DNA from: Lachnospiraceae bacterium
Lineage (GTDB): Bacteria; Bacillota; Clostridia; Lachnospirales; Lachnospiraceae
Assembly: GCA_029067085.1 (NCBI GenBank)
Contig: JAIEFE010000018.1
Span: 62,001-126,000 of the forward strand
Direction: 5' to 3'
DNA length: 64,000 nucleotides
A program made the position numbers and the translations under genes. Below the pieces are notes generated by a model, which was given only the letters and a program-made list of their open reading frames with translations, was not told where the DNA came from and made no database searches. Shown here in pieces: positions 7,568-15,176 of this stretch (positions are counted from its first letter, which is position 1; the number at the start of each line of letters is the position of its first letter).

Positions 7568-8365
7568 CTACATAATGTTTTTCATAAATTCATCTAAGCT
7601 ATATATCCATTCCTGTTCATCTATTGCTAATCCCAAATTTTGAATAAGTTTCTGCTTCAATTCCACCATTCCCATTTTACAATGTTCATCATTCTTTAAC
7701 ACTACACCCATTTTCCTTATATCGACTGCACAATTATGATATTGTGGGTTATTAAAATCAAAATCTGGAGTATACATATTTATATAATCACTTTCTATTA
7801 TCCATGCTGCCCCCATCTCATTTAAGCATGCTGCGCTTTTTAAGTACTCATTCGACCAAAGAAATATAACAAAAATATCTTTTTGTATATTTTGTTTTAA
7901 ATACTCAAAGATGTTATTACCTGTCGGAATCTTATGTAAAGGATGTGAAGTATATATCAATTGTTCTTTTCTTAACCCTAAACTCATTAAAAGATTTCTT
8001 ATAGCATCACCGTATTTTTTATCATATGAATTATGACTCAAAAAAATTTTTGAATACATTTGCTTTTCCTCTTTTCCTATTCCTGTCTTCGTTTGAAATC
8101 CGGCTTGAATTTCTTCTAATATCTTTTTATTTCTATCATGTGCTGACGGATCCACAACAAACTCATTCTCATATATTTGATTTATATTCCTCTCATACCA
8201 AACACATATTTCATTAATATAATAGGCTATTGCTTCTATGTCTTTTATGTCAATTTGTTTTTCTAGTCCATCTAAGAAATTAACTATATTACCCTCAGAA
8301 GTATAATCTAAAATAGTTTTCCTTATTCCTTTATATTCTAATTCTAATTTTTTTAGATTATTCAC
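7568..8365 (-). CDS. TIR-domain protein, candidate NAD-consuming defence effector
   Basis: A 265-aa protein. Residues 1-100 are a helical N-terminal region of no known family. A TIR domain follows at about 103-215: KIFLSHNSYDK (106-116), then IPTGNNIFEYL, then FVIFLWSNEYLKSAACLNE with the likely catalytic glutamate E183 in CLNEMGAAW. Bacterial TIR domains often cleave NAD+ or make cyclic ADP-ribose signals in anti-phage defence. The start is GTG, preceded by GAGGAG at 10 nt. It is the first gene of a two-gene operon with the coiled-coil gene. The defence role is inferred from fold and mobile context. Confidence 0.75.
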   Translation of the reverse strand: MNNLKKLELEYKGIRKTILDYTSEGNIVNFLDGLEKQIDIKDIEAIAYYINEICVWYERNINQIYENEFVVDPSAHDRNKKILEEIQAGFQTKTGIGKEEKQMYSKIFLSHNSYDKKYGDAIRNLLMSLGLRKEQLIYTSHPLHKIPTGNNIFEYLKQNIQKDIFVIFLWSNEYLKSAACLNEMGAAWIIESDYINMYTPDFDFNNPQYHNCAVDIRKMGVVLKNDEHCKMGMVELKQKLIQNLGLAIDEQEWIYSLDEFMKNIM

Positions 8366-8474
8366 TATTATATTTCTCCTCGAAAAAAACTTCTTTTTAT
8401 TGTCGCCAATACATTATAATCACGGAAAGAATTATCCACTAGCCCTAAACTTTTATTCACATATTTGTGAAAAA

Positions 8475-8684
8475 CTATTGATGATTCTTTATATATTCTT
8501 CTTTAACCTTATCAATCGTTTTGCCACCAATACCAAAATTTTTATCAGATACCTCTTTAATTGTGGTAACAAAAAACTCCTGTGGTACTTTCATAATCTC
8601 AGAAGACACTTCTGTTAATCGCTGAATTAGCAGTTCTTTTTGCTCGTCTGATAATGCTCCACTTTCGACTGTAATATATGGCAT
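8475..8684 (-). CDS. 4-oxalocrotonate tautomerase family enzyme
   Basis: A 69-aa protein beginning MPYITVESG. After Met removal Pro-1 is exposed, the catalytic base of this tautomerase superfamily. Size and the GIGGKTI segment near the C terminus fit single-domain 4-OT-like enzymes, which act as small oligomers on keto-enol substrates. The ATG at 8684 is chosen because it gives the N-terminal proline; a GTG at 8699 would block it. It lies between the TIR operon and yjdF in the mobile element. The substrate is unknown. Confidence 0.85.
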   Translation of the reverse strand: MPYITVESGALSDEQKELLIQRLTEVSSEIMKVPQEFFVTTIKEVSDKNFGIGGKTIDKVKEEYIKNHQ

Positions 8685-8735
8685 TTCCACTTTCCCCACT
8701 TTCCAATTACAAAATTCAGTGCAATTGGGGCAATA

Positions 8736-9152
8736 TTACCTGCCCCTATGCTTCTCTTTCTTTTTCTGCTGTTTCAGTTCAAACTGCCGTTGTTTCTCTG
8801 CTTCCCGCTGTTCCTGGCTCATAGTCTTGCGTTCAATTTTCAACTGCTCCTGCTGTAATTTCAAAGCCTGCTGCGATTTTGTTCCTATTCCAGCATTCTG
8901 CACCTGTTTATGTACCTCACGCTGCACCCGTTTAGGATTGCGACCAACTTCTTTTATATCAGTCGCCACAGCCGGACTAAATCGTAACCAATAGTAATTT
9001 TTCAGAACAAAATCATAAATCTCATAGTCTTTTGGTTCTGCGCCAAACGTAACTTTACACACAGATAACTTTCCTTCTGATACACGTTCAAACACTCCCA
9101 CCCAAAAGGGTTCTTCAAAAAATACTGTCAGCTTTCCCGAAACTTTATCCAT
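8736..9152 (-). CDS. yjdF: YjdF family protein (DUF2992)
   Basis: A 138-aa protein. The N-terminal part (KLTVFFEEPFWVGVFER, then LKNYYWLRFSPAV) matches the YjdF family, and the C-terminal third is a highly charged helix rich in Gln, Lys and Arg. In Bacillus the gene is controlled by the yjdF riboswitch, which responds to azaaromatic compounds; the protein is thought to help deal with such compounds. The gene here also follows a structured leader. Its presence as cargo in a mobilizable element fits a role in tolerance to small toxic molecules. Confidence 0.85.
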   Translation of the reverse strand: MDKVSGKLTVFFEEPFWVGVFERVSEGKLSVCKVTFGAEPKDYEIYDFVLKNYYWLRFSPAVATDIKEVGRNPKRVQREVHKQVQNAGIGTKSQQALKLQQEQLKIERKTMSQEQREAEKQRQFELKQQKKKEKHRGR

Positions 9153-9159
9153 AACAATT

Positions 9160-9275
9160 CCTCCTTAAAATGATTGTGATGAACAAAGAACGGACGACCC
9201 TAAGGAGGGAGGGCTACTTACACCAGAATGGTGCGACTGGACTACCTACCAGTTCTGCAAGATTTCCTTGCGTTG
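9160..9275 (-). ncRNA. Probable yjdF riboswitch
   Basis: The leader of yjdF folds readily: GCAAGGAAATCTTGC (complement of 9257-9271), ACTGGTAGGTAGTCCAGT and CACCATTCTGGTG hairpins, then CCCTCCCTCCTTAGGG. CCTCCTTA at 9208-9201 is exactly complementary to the ribosome site TAAGGAGG at 9167-9160, so gene control is probably at translation. The assignment rests on the downstream family and this layout; no covariance model was run. Confidence 0.7.
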
Positions 9276-9398
9276 TGTTTTTATCCTTGCTTCTATATAT
9301 TACCACATTACCGCTTATTTTTCCATAAAAATATGGCAATTCGCCTAATACTGTAAACTGCCACATTACCACGTTTTCCTTATCCGCATTAACTTACA

Positions 9399-9447
9399 TG
9401 GTGCTAGCACCATGTTCAAATCATTACTAAGGAAAAATATTCTGCCT
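9399..9447. repeat. Cassette flank A, right copy
   Basis: Contains CATGGTGCTAGCACCATG (9397-9414), a perfect 18-bp palindrome, then TGTTCAAATCA and an A/T-rich stretch, matching 5178-5228. It lies between the methyltransferase gene stop and the yjdF leader. Confidence 0.7.
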
Positions 9448-9469
9448 TTCTTACAGACGGAATTTTATG

Positions 9470-10075
9470 TTAAATTTTAGCTTTAAGAAACACTCCTTTT
9501 CCTTTTCTATAAATATGCACTGTTTTAAATCCACAATTGTAAAAGATTTGCTCTAACTCTTTTTTACTGTATATTTTTACATCTCCACTTTTTGAAAAGG
9601 GGAACCAAAATTTATTTGCAATAAACCTGACTACTACTCCAAAATTAGGTTCAGCCATATACACTGTACCATTTTTCTTTAAAGCTCTTTTACATTCACT
9701 TACAAAACCTTGCGGATTATCAAAATGATGAAACGCACAACATACAGTAATAATATCAATACTTTCATCACTCCATTCAAGCGGATAGCATGGCTTTACC
9801 TTGAAATTCATATTAGGGTATCGCATCTTTGCAGAATAAATCATATTCTCTGATATATCTATTCCATTTGCCTGAATTTTTGCTTTTTTCGATAATTCCC
9901 TCAACAGAGTTCCGTTTCCACATGCAACATCAAGAACGACATTACCAGCACTCAAATCTACTGTATTAGAAAGTTCCATAATATGAAATCTTGTATATTG
10001 TCCTTCTCTTGACATATCATATTCAGATGCTATTTTATTGTACGCAATTCTTGATTCTTCTGTTTTCTTATTCAT
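9470..10075 (-). CDS. Class I SAM-dependent methyltransferase (type 11)
   Basis: A 201-aa methyltransferase with motif I VVLDVACGNGTLL at about 46-58, GIDISENMI (about 72-80) and an AFHHFDNP segment typical of methyltransferase type 11. The substrate is not predictable. It is cargo inside the mobilizable element, bounded by sequences that in the left copy (5178-5585) bound a different gene. The ribosome site is GGAGAAAT. Codon use is A/T-rich relative to the mobilization genes next to it, which suggests separate acquisition. Confidence 0.8.
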   Translation of the reverse strand: MNKKTEESRIAYNKIASEYDMSREGQYTRFHIMELSNTVDLSAGNVVLDVACGNGTLLRELSKKAKIQANGIDISENMIYSAKMRYPNMNFKVKPCYPLEWSDESIDIITVCCAFHHFDNPQGFVSECKRALKKNGTVYMAEPNFGVVVRFIANKFWFPFSKSGDVKIYSKKELEQIFYNCGFKTVHIYRKGKGVFLKAKI

Positions 10076-10103
10076 ATAATTTCTCCACTCCTGCTTTGTC
10101 CAT

Positions 10104-10186
10104 TATACCATTTCCATTCTCCATTTACCACCATAAAATACAGGGCATAGCAATCGCCACGCCCCACATTTCTTATCGTTCCAACG
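10104..10186. repeat. Cassette flank B, right copy
   Basis: Matches 5503-5585 with scattered mismatches and short indels. It lies upstream of the methyltransferase start and runs into the last codons of the 104-aa gene. Confidence 0.6.
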
Positions 10187-10487
10187 ACTTCTCAATTTTT
10201 TGTTTCTGCCCTTTCAAATCGTTCTGTTTTTCATACAGATTATTGCGCTCTTTGCAGAGTTCTTTCATGCGATCCAACTGCGCCCTCACTCCCTTCTGGC
10301 AATCTGGCTCTATCTTTTTGTATTCCCCGGTCAGATTACGGATTGTATTGTTGTTTGTCTTTATCTGCTCCGACACACATATCCAGTCAATCAGATTTCG
10401 CACTTCCATATCCGTATCATATAATTCTGTTTCTGTCAGAATCTTTGCACACAGCCGCACCATGACTTTCTTTTCCATATCCGTCAT
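10173..10487 (-). CDS. Small helical protein downstream of the relaxase
   Basis: A 104-aa protein with a C-terminal coiled coil (KERNNLYEKQNDLKGQKQKI). The N-terminal half includes two Cys. The family is not recognised, but genes of this size directly after MobV relaxases are common in mobilizable elements. The start ATG at 10487 lies 18 bp after the relaxase stop. The last codons are also found, detached, at 5572-5585, which shows that a related element once lay to the left. A role in mobilization is suggested only by position. Confidence 0.55.
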   Translation of the reverse strand: MTDMEKKVMVRLCAKILTETELYDTDMEVRNLIDWICVSEQIKTNNNTIRNLTGEYKKIEPDCQKGVRAQLDRMKELCKERNNLYEKQNDLKGQKQKIEKSLER

Positions 10488-10505
10488 ATCTTATCAATCC
10501 CCCTT

Positions 10506-11876
10506 CTATCGGCTCATTTCAAAGGCACGTTTCGGGTGTTTATTTACCTTTTCTGCCTCTTCTAATGTCTTTGACCGTTCTACTATCAACCGTACCTGTT
10601 CCCTGCCCAAATGACGCTCCAAACGTCCCAAATCAGACACTTTTTCTTGCAATCGGTCTATGGTGTTGCTTTGTTCCATTACCTTATCCGTCAAGCGGCT
10701 AATCTGTTTCTTCTGTCCGTCCACTTTAGCAGTCAATTTTTTTCCCTGTTCCGCAAGCTGTACACACTTGATCGTCAGATTTTTTACCACCTCTTTAAGC
10801 ATCTCCACAAGCGGTATCGCTTTTTTATCCCGGTAAGCCTTTGCGCTCATCAATGTTCCCGGCTCTGGCAACTGCCATTTCGCATCTTCGTCATAGGCGT
10901 GTATGTTCCGCTCCATGACTTCCTTAGACTGTACCATTTTGTTGATTTCCTGCTGTAATTTTTTCTGCTGTTTTTCCAACTTTTCATTTTCGAATAACAG
11001 CTTTTCTTTATTCTCTGTCAGCGTTTCTGTCTGCCCTTTCAGAAGACGATTTGTTGCAGAAAGTTCCGATACTTCCTGTCGGATCACTTCGCCCTCTTTC
11101 CGTACCTGCTTTATTTCCTGATCTGCCGCAATCTGCTGATGAAGAATATTCGATAATTCCTCTTTCCCATCAGAAATAACTTTTTCTAGTTCGGCAACTT
11201 CTTTTGCACGCTCCTTTTTCTCAAAATTTAAAACAGACAAGTGTTTTTCATGTGTTCCCTTTTTCTCCCACTCAATACCATGCTGTAACATAATATCCGC
11301 AAGCCGTTCCTTTTCTGCCGCCACCCACTGATTACGCTCTGTTTCGCTCCTTGTGCCACCTTTAAAGCCAAGTTCCGCAAGTGCCTTTTTTAATGACACT
11401 CTTGTTTCAAGTCCTCTCTTGCTTCCAGTCGTATAGGGTATGAAATCTATATGCAGATGCGGCGTCGCTTCGTCCATGTGGAGATGTGCCGAGAATACCT
11501 TCAACGTGGGATTGCACCGCTTAAAGTCCTGCATATATTCATCAAGTATTTTTGCAGCAAGTTGTCCGTCCTCTGTCTTTGCCCCCATATCGTCCTTATT
11601 GCCAATCTGTATAATAATCTCATGAAATGGCTTCTCCTGTTTGCCGGAACAGATTTTCTCATAATAATCATCAATCCGGCGGTCACTTCTGGTCTGCTTC
11701 TCATTGTACTGGGCGAGTGCTTCATCAAATAATTCATGATACACATCTTTGATATTTTCGTTGCAGTATTCCACGTTCAGACTGCTTCGCTCCGGGTCAG
11801 TGTTCTTTGCATGGAATTTTCTGCGGTTGTGGTTGACAGAGCCTTTTCCTGTCATAACGCTAATTGTCCGTTTCAA
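10506..11876 (-). CDS. MobV-family relaxase (Mob/Pre)
   Basis: A 456-aa relaxase. The N terminus (KRTISVMTGKGSVNHN) and the HxH...HxH metal motif at residues 131-142 (HLHMDEATPHLH) are diagnostic of MobV enzymes, which nick oriT to start conjugative mobilization. The region after residue 200 is a long coiled coil, as usual for the family. The start is TTG at 11876, supported by AAAGGAAAA upstream and by family N termini; an ATG seven codons on would drop conserved residues. The candidate oriT lies immediately upstream. Confidence 0.9.
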   Translation of the reverse strand: MKRTISVMTGKGSVNHNRRKFHAKNTDPERSSLNVEYCNENIKDVYHELFDEALAQYNEKQTRSDRRIDDYYEKICSGKQEKPFHEIIIQIGNKDDMGAKTEDGQLAAKILDEYMQDFKRCNPTLKVFSAHLHMDEATPHLHIDFIPYTTGSKRGLETRVSLKKALAELGFKGGTRSETERNQWVAAEKERLADIMLQHGIEWEKKGTHEKHLSVLNFEKKERAKEVAELEKVISDGKEELSNILHQQIAADQEIKQVRKEGEVIRQEVSELSATNRLLKGQTETLTENKEKLLFENEKLEKQQKKLQQEINKMVQSKEVMERNIHAYDEDAKWQLPEPGTLMSAKAYRDKKAIPLVEMLKEVVKNLTIKCVQLAEQGKKLTAKVDGQKKQISRLTDKVMEQSNTIDRLQEKVSDLGRLERHLGREQVRLIVERSKTLEEAEKVNKHPKRAFEMSR

Positions 11877-11899
11877 TAAGTTTTCCTTTCTCCCTTATC

Positions 11900-12065
11900 G
11901 GGTAATAAGCGCCGGATACGGCGCATAGCCTTTGTTACTTTCTGCGAAAGTAACGCAAAAGCACTTTTGACAGGCAAGCCTATCAAAAATGCAACCTGCA
12001 AGCAGGTTTTGCGCCCTGCCGGGGGCTTTCCGTCCTGCGGACGGTGGCGGCTTTACGCCGCCTTT
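11900..12065. other. Candidate origin of transfer (oriT) region
   Basis: The roughly 330-bp gap between the relaxase and the ATPase gene has no gene but several inverted repeats: GCGCCG-GATA-CGGCGC (11909-11924), GTTACTTTC-TGC-GAAAGTAAC (11934-11954), GCAACCTGCAAGCAGGTTTTGC-like (11991-12012), CCGTCC-TGC-GGACGG (12030-12044) and GGCGGC-TTTAC-GCCGCC (12047-12063). MobV elements usually carry oriT upstream of mob, next to such repeats. The nick site is not located. The rest, 12066-12203, shows nothing clear. Confidence 0.55.
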
Positions 12066-12203
12066 CTATCGCCACAATTCGGCTTTTACCAACAGCGCAA
12101 CATTGCAATGTCTATAATCTTTGCAACCTTACAATCTTCAAGAACGCAATTTCAAGACTGCAAAATTCTAATACCCTGCATTGTTGCACTGTTGCCTTGT
12201 CCG

Positions 12204-13181
12204 TCACTGTCCGATTTTATCCAGTTCCCAATACCAAGTATTGTTTATCCGCTTTGCCCGCACACCTAACTCTTTCTTCGCATTTTCCAGTGTCCGCTTC
12301 GATATACCCTGCTCGTCCGCAAGATTGAATATCTCATTGCTCTGCATAGCATTGTTTGTTTTTGCCAATTCCCGGAGCAACCGCTTCGCCTGTTCCAGTT
12401 TATTTGCTTTGGGAGCAATACCGCCCAAGACTTCATCTGCTGTAATCTCATAATCCCCAAGCCATTGAAAACCGTTCTCCGACAGTTCAAATGCTTTTGG
12501 GTGTCCGAACGCCGCAAGGTTATTTTTTATCTGCACTACAGCCCTTATATTTTCCTCGCCCTCAACCCTACCGACTAAAAGAACGCTTCTTGCGACTGCA
12601 AAGAAATCAATCGAACCCATGCCTCGGTATGCTGCTTTATTTCCTGCCGCTTTGTTCATGTGCCCAACAAGGACAATCGCACACTGATATTTCTCTGCAA
12701 GTGCCGCTAATTTCTTTGTCATATCCCTTGCTTCGTTTGCCCGGTTCATATCCATACCGCCACCTAAGTAAGCTTGTATCGGGTCTAAAATCAACAGCCT
12801 TGCCTTTGTCCTTATAACTGCTTCTTCTAACCGTTCATCTATCATGGAAAGTGATTTTATACTTTCGTCAATGACAGCGATTCTCTCACAAGCTGCCCCT
12901 GCCATTTCTAATCGTGGTTTTACCGTATCAGCAAGTCCATCTTCTGCACTCTGATAAATTACATTCAAAGGCTCTGTAAATTTCATTTCACTATCTAAGC
13001 CCTCTCCCTTTGACAGCTTTGCCGCTATATTTAAGACAAGTGTTGTCTTGCCATCGCCCGGATCACCTTGAACGATTGTTAGCTTTCCATAAGGGATAAA
13101 CGGATACCACAGCCAAGAAACTTCCTGCGATTGTATCTCGGACATTTTAATCAAAAGTAATTCTGTTTTAGTTTCTTCCAT
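12204..13181 (-). CDS. RepA-like RecA-fold ATPase/helicase
   Basis: A 325-aa protein with Walker A GDPGDGKTT (K45) and Walker B-like LLILDPI. The overall pattern is that of hexameric RepA/DnaB-type ATPases (AAA_25) found in plasmids and mobilizable elements. The C terminus has a winged-helix look (NEIFNLADEQGISKRTLENA). It may unwind the excised circle for replication or transfer. The ribosome site is GGAGAG. It lies between MobC-like and relaxase genes, reading in the same direction. Confidence 0.8.
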   Translation of the reverse strand: MEETKTELLLIKMSEIQSQEVSWLWYPFIPYGKLTIVQGDPGDGKTTLVLNIAAKLSKGEGLDSEMKFTEPLNVIYQSAEDGLADTVKPRLEMAGAACERIAVIDESIKSLSMIDERLEEAVIRTKARLLILDPIQAYLGGGMDMNRANEARDMTKKLAALAEKYQCAIVLVGHMNKAAGNKAAYRGMGSIDFFAVARSVLLVGRVEGEENIRAVVQIKNNLAAFGHPKAFELSENGFQWLGDYEITADEVLGGIAPKANKLEQAKRLLRELAKTNNAMQSNEIFNLADEQGISKRTLENAKKELGVRAKRINNTWYWELDKIGQ

Positions 13182-13280
13182 AAGCTCTCCATTTCTGAAA
13201 AATCATTGTCACTGAAAGAAACCTCTGTTATACTTGTATTGCAAAACACTGATAACAGAGGTTTTCCAGTTATCACAGCC

Positions 13281-13670
13281 CTAACAGTTGCCGCTGTCGG
13301 GGCTATTTTCTGTACCATTGGTATTGACTTGCCATAAGTATTTGGCTCCGTCCAACATCCAAAAGATTGCTTTCAACATATCTTCATAAGATGTCTGTAA
13401 TTCTCTGATTTCTTCGGTAGTAACCTCCGGCTTTTCTTTATTTATCTGCCTTGCCAGTTCTACCATACAGTTTTGCATTTCCTGTAATTTTTCCACAATC
13501 TGATATACGGTTTCTTTCTTCCCTACCACGCATACACGATTGTAAATGCAGGAACGGACAAAATAATCTTTCTTTTTCATGCCACTTGCAAAAATCTTCG
13601 CTTCGATTTCTTCCCTTTCTCTGGGAGAAATGCGAAAGCTGATTGTTGGATATTTGTGCGTGCCGCTCAT
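13281..13670 (-). CDS. MobC-like mobilization protein
   Basis: A 129-aa protein starting with a ribbon-helix-helix-like segment (TISFRISPREREEIEAKI) and KKKDYFVRSCIYNR, typical of plasmid relaxosome proteins of the MobC group. The C-terminal half is helical. MobC proteins bind oriT and help the relaxase. It overlaps the integrase stop by 4 nt (ATGA), so it is in one transcript with integrase and the excisionase-like gene. Confidence 0.7.
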   Translation of the reverse strand: MSGTHKYPTISFRISPREREEIEAKIFASGMKKKDYFVRSCIYNRVCVVGKKETVYQIVEKLQEMQNCMVELARQINKEKPEVTTEEIRELQTSYEDMLKAIFWMLDGAKYLWQVNTNGTENSPDSGNC

Positions 13671-14752
13671 TTCTCTGTACCCTCCTTAAATTCTGCATTC
13701 AATAACTCTGCCATTTGTATCTGTTCTGTCGGAAACATATGAGCATATCGAAATGTAATATCAACACTTTCATGCCCTACCCGATTCCCGATTGATACCG
13801 CCGAAAATCCCATACTGATTAATAACGAAACGTGCGAATGTCGCAAATCGTGGATTCTAATACGTTTAACTCCTGCTTTCCCTGCCCCTCTTGTCATTTC
13901 ATGGTGCAGGAAACTTTTTGTCAGATGAAAGATACGGTCAGTTGGGAGAAGTCCGTACAGTTTACCAATATATTCTTTTAATTCCTCACACAAAAAGTCC
14001 GGCATACTGACATTGCGCTTGCTTTTCGGTGTCTTTGGATCTGTTATTACATCTTTCCCCTCCAACCGCTGATATGATTTTGTTATCTGAATGACCTTGT
14101 TATCAAAATCAATATCCTGCGGCGTGAGCGCTAAAAGTTCGCCCACACGCAAGCCGCACCAGTATAAAATTTGAAATGCCTGATAGGAATATGGCTTATC
14201 CTTTACTGCTTCAATGAATTTCAGATATTCTTCTTTTGTCCAAAAAAGCATCTCCTCCGCTTTTCCTTTTCCAAGTGGCCCGGCTTTGACAACAGGATTG
14301 CTCTTTAATTCGTAGAACCGTACTGCATGATTAAATAATGCGCTTAATTCTGATTGCAGCGTTTTCAGATAAGTCGGCGCATAAGGCTTTCCCTTTTCAT
14401 CACGATAAGAGATCTGCTCATTCTGCCACTGGATAATATCTTTTGCACGAATATCACACATTTTCTTATTCTCAAAGTACGGCAACAATTTTGTGCGTAA
14501 GATATGCTCCTTTGTCAGCCAAGTATTGTGTTTCAGCTTCGGCTTCATATCTCTTGTGTACGCCTGCACAAATTCCCCAAAAGTCATATCCAAGTCAGCC
14601 GCTTCTTTCATACGGAAATGATGTTCCCACTCTGTAGCTTCCCTTTTCGTTTTAAAACCTCTCTTTACTTTCCGGCAATTCTTCCCCGTCCAGTCGTAAT
14701 AATGGAATGATACATACCATGTTCCACGCTGTTCATCTTTATATGCCGCCAT
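13667..14752 (-). CDS. int: Tyrosine site-specific integrase
   Basis: A 361-aa recombinase with an N-terminal arm-binding domain (residues 1-55, FKTKREATEWE), a SAM-like core-binding domain (56-160) and a catalytic domain with R202 (LRVGELL), H301 and R304 (HDLRH), H327 (GHES) and nucleophile Y336 (RYAHMF). It would catalyse recombination between the guaA 3' end and the element's att site. Ribosome site AAGGAGGG. The arm sites it should bind are the GGTATCA pairs at both ends. Confidence 0.95.
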   Translation of the reverse strand: MAAYKDEQRGTWYVSFHYYDWTGKNCRKVKRGFKTKREATEWEHHFRMKEAADLDMTFGEFVQAYTRDMKPKLKHNTWLTKEHILRTKLLPYFENKKMCDIRAKDIIQWQNEQISYRDEKGKPYAPTYLKTLQSELSALFNHAVRFYELKSNPVVKAGPLGKGKAEEMLFWTKEEYLKFIEAVKDKPYSYQAFQILYWCGLRVGELLALTPQDIDFDNKVIQITKSYQRLEGKDVITDPKTPKSKRNVSMPDFLCEELKEYIGKLYGLLPTDRIFHLTKSFLHHEMTRGAGKAGVKRIRIHDLRHSHVSLLISMGFSAVSIGNRVGHESVDITFRYAHMFPTEQIQMAELLNAEFKEGTEK

Positions 14753-14764
14753 AATCTGCCCTCC

Positions 14765-14956
14765 TTAGTTCGCCGCCTGTGCCATACCGTAGAATTTTTC
14801 TTCATAATATTTTCTGCTGACACGCCCGGCAATTGTGATAAAACCTTTTTCTTCCAGTTCCTCATTCATCTGTCGTACCACTTTGTAAGCAAATGGTTTG
14901 GAAACACCCAACTCCTGCGCTACCTCCCCAGCAGTTACAAATAGTTCATTCTTCAT
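14765..14956 (-). CDS. Excisionase-like small DNA-binding protein
   Basis: A 63-aa protein with a helix-turn-helix (TAGEVAQELGVSKPFAYKVV), directly before int and 12 bp from it, with an AAGGAGG ribosome site. Position and size fit an excisionase or directionality factor. It is the first gene after the strong promoter at 15004-15032, followed by int, mobC-like and probably the rest of the mobilization genes. Confidence 0.7.
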   Translation of the reverse strand: MKNELFVTAGEVAQELGVSKPFAYKVVRQMNEELEEKGFITIAGRVSRKYYEEKFYGMAQAAN

Positions 14957-14973
14957 TCAATATCCTCCTTTTA

Positions 14974-15084
14974 TTTAGCGTTTTTGTTAAATATTGTATT
15001 CGTATTATACTTAACATTTCTGTTATTGTCAATAGCTTATTTGTTAAACTTATCTTTTTTATTAAATTTAGCATTTCTGATAAG
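14974..15084. promoter_or_regulatory. Three operator-like repeats in the divergent control region
   Basis: Related 16-19 bp sequences occur at 14974-14992 (TTTAGCGTTTTTGTTAAAT), 15011-15028 (TTAACATTTCTGTTATTG) and 15067-15084 (TTTAGCATTTCTGATAAG). The middle one contains the dyad TAACA-N4-TGTTA. The middle copy fills the spacer of the int promoter, and the third lies just before the -35 of the opposite promoter. The likely binder is the XRE protein encoded at 16050, but this is inferred. Confidence 0.55.
15004..15032 (-). promoter_or_regulatory. Consensus promoter of the xis-int operon
   Basis: On the minus strand TTGACA (15032-15027), a 17-bp spacer and TATAAT (15009-15004), a perfect sigma-A type promoter. 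The spacer contains an operator-like dyad, so the promoter is probably kept off by a repressor. Confidence 0.85.
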
Positions 15085-15090
15085 TTTTTG

Positions 15091-15119
15091 TTGTTGTATT
15101 ATCTGAATTATGTTAAAAT
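15091..15119 (+). promoter_or_regulatory. Promoter of the EcsC-like gene operon
   Basis: TTGTTG at 15091-15096, a 17-bp spacer and TAAAAT at 15114-15119, reading towards the gene that starts at 15177. An operator-like repeat ends 7 bp upstream of the -35. Confidence 0.65.
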
Positions 15120-15176
15120 ATAGAAAATATAATAGTGACTCTGTTAAACGGTTCAATTTTTAGAAAGGTTATAAAT

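Noticed and set aside
12044..12517. Short plus- and minus-strand frames near the RepA-like gene
   Set aside because: They overlap the ATPase coding frame or the hairpin-rich oriT region and have no protein-like character.
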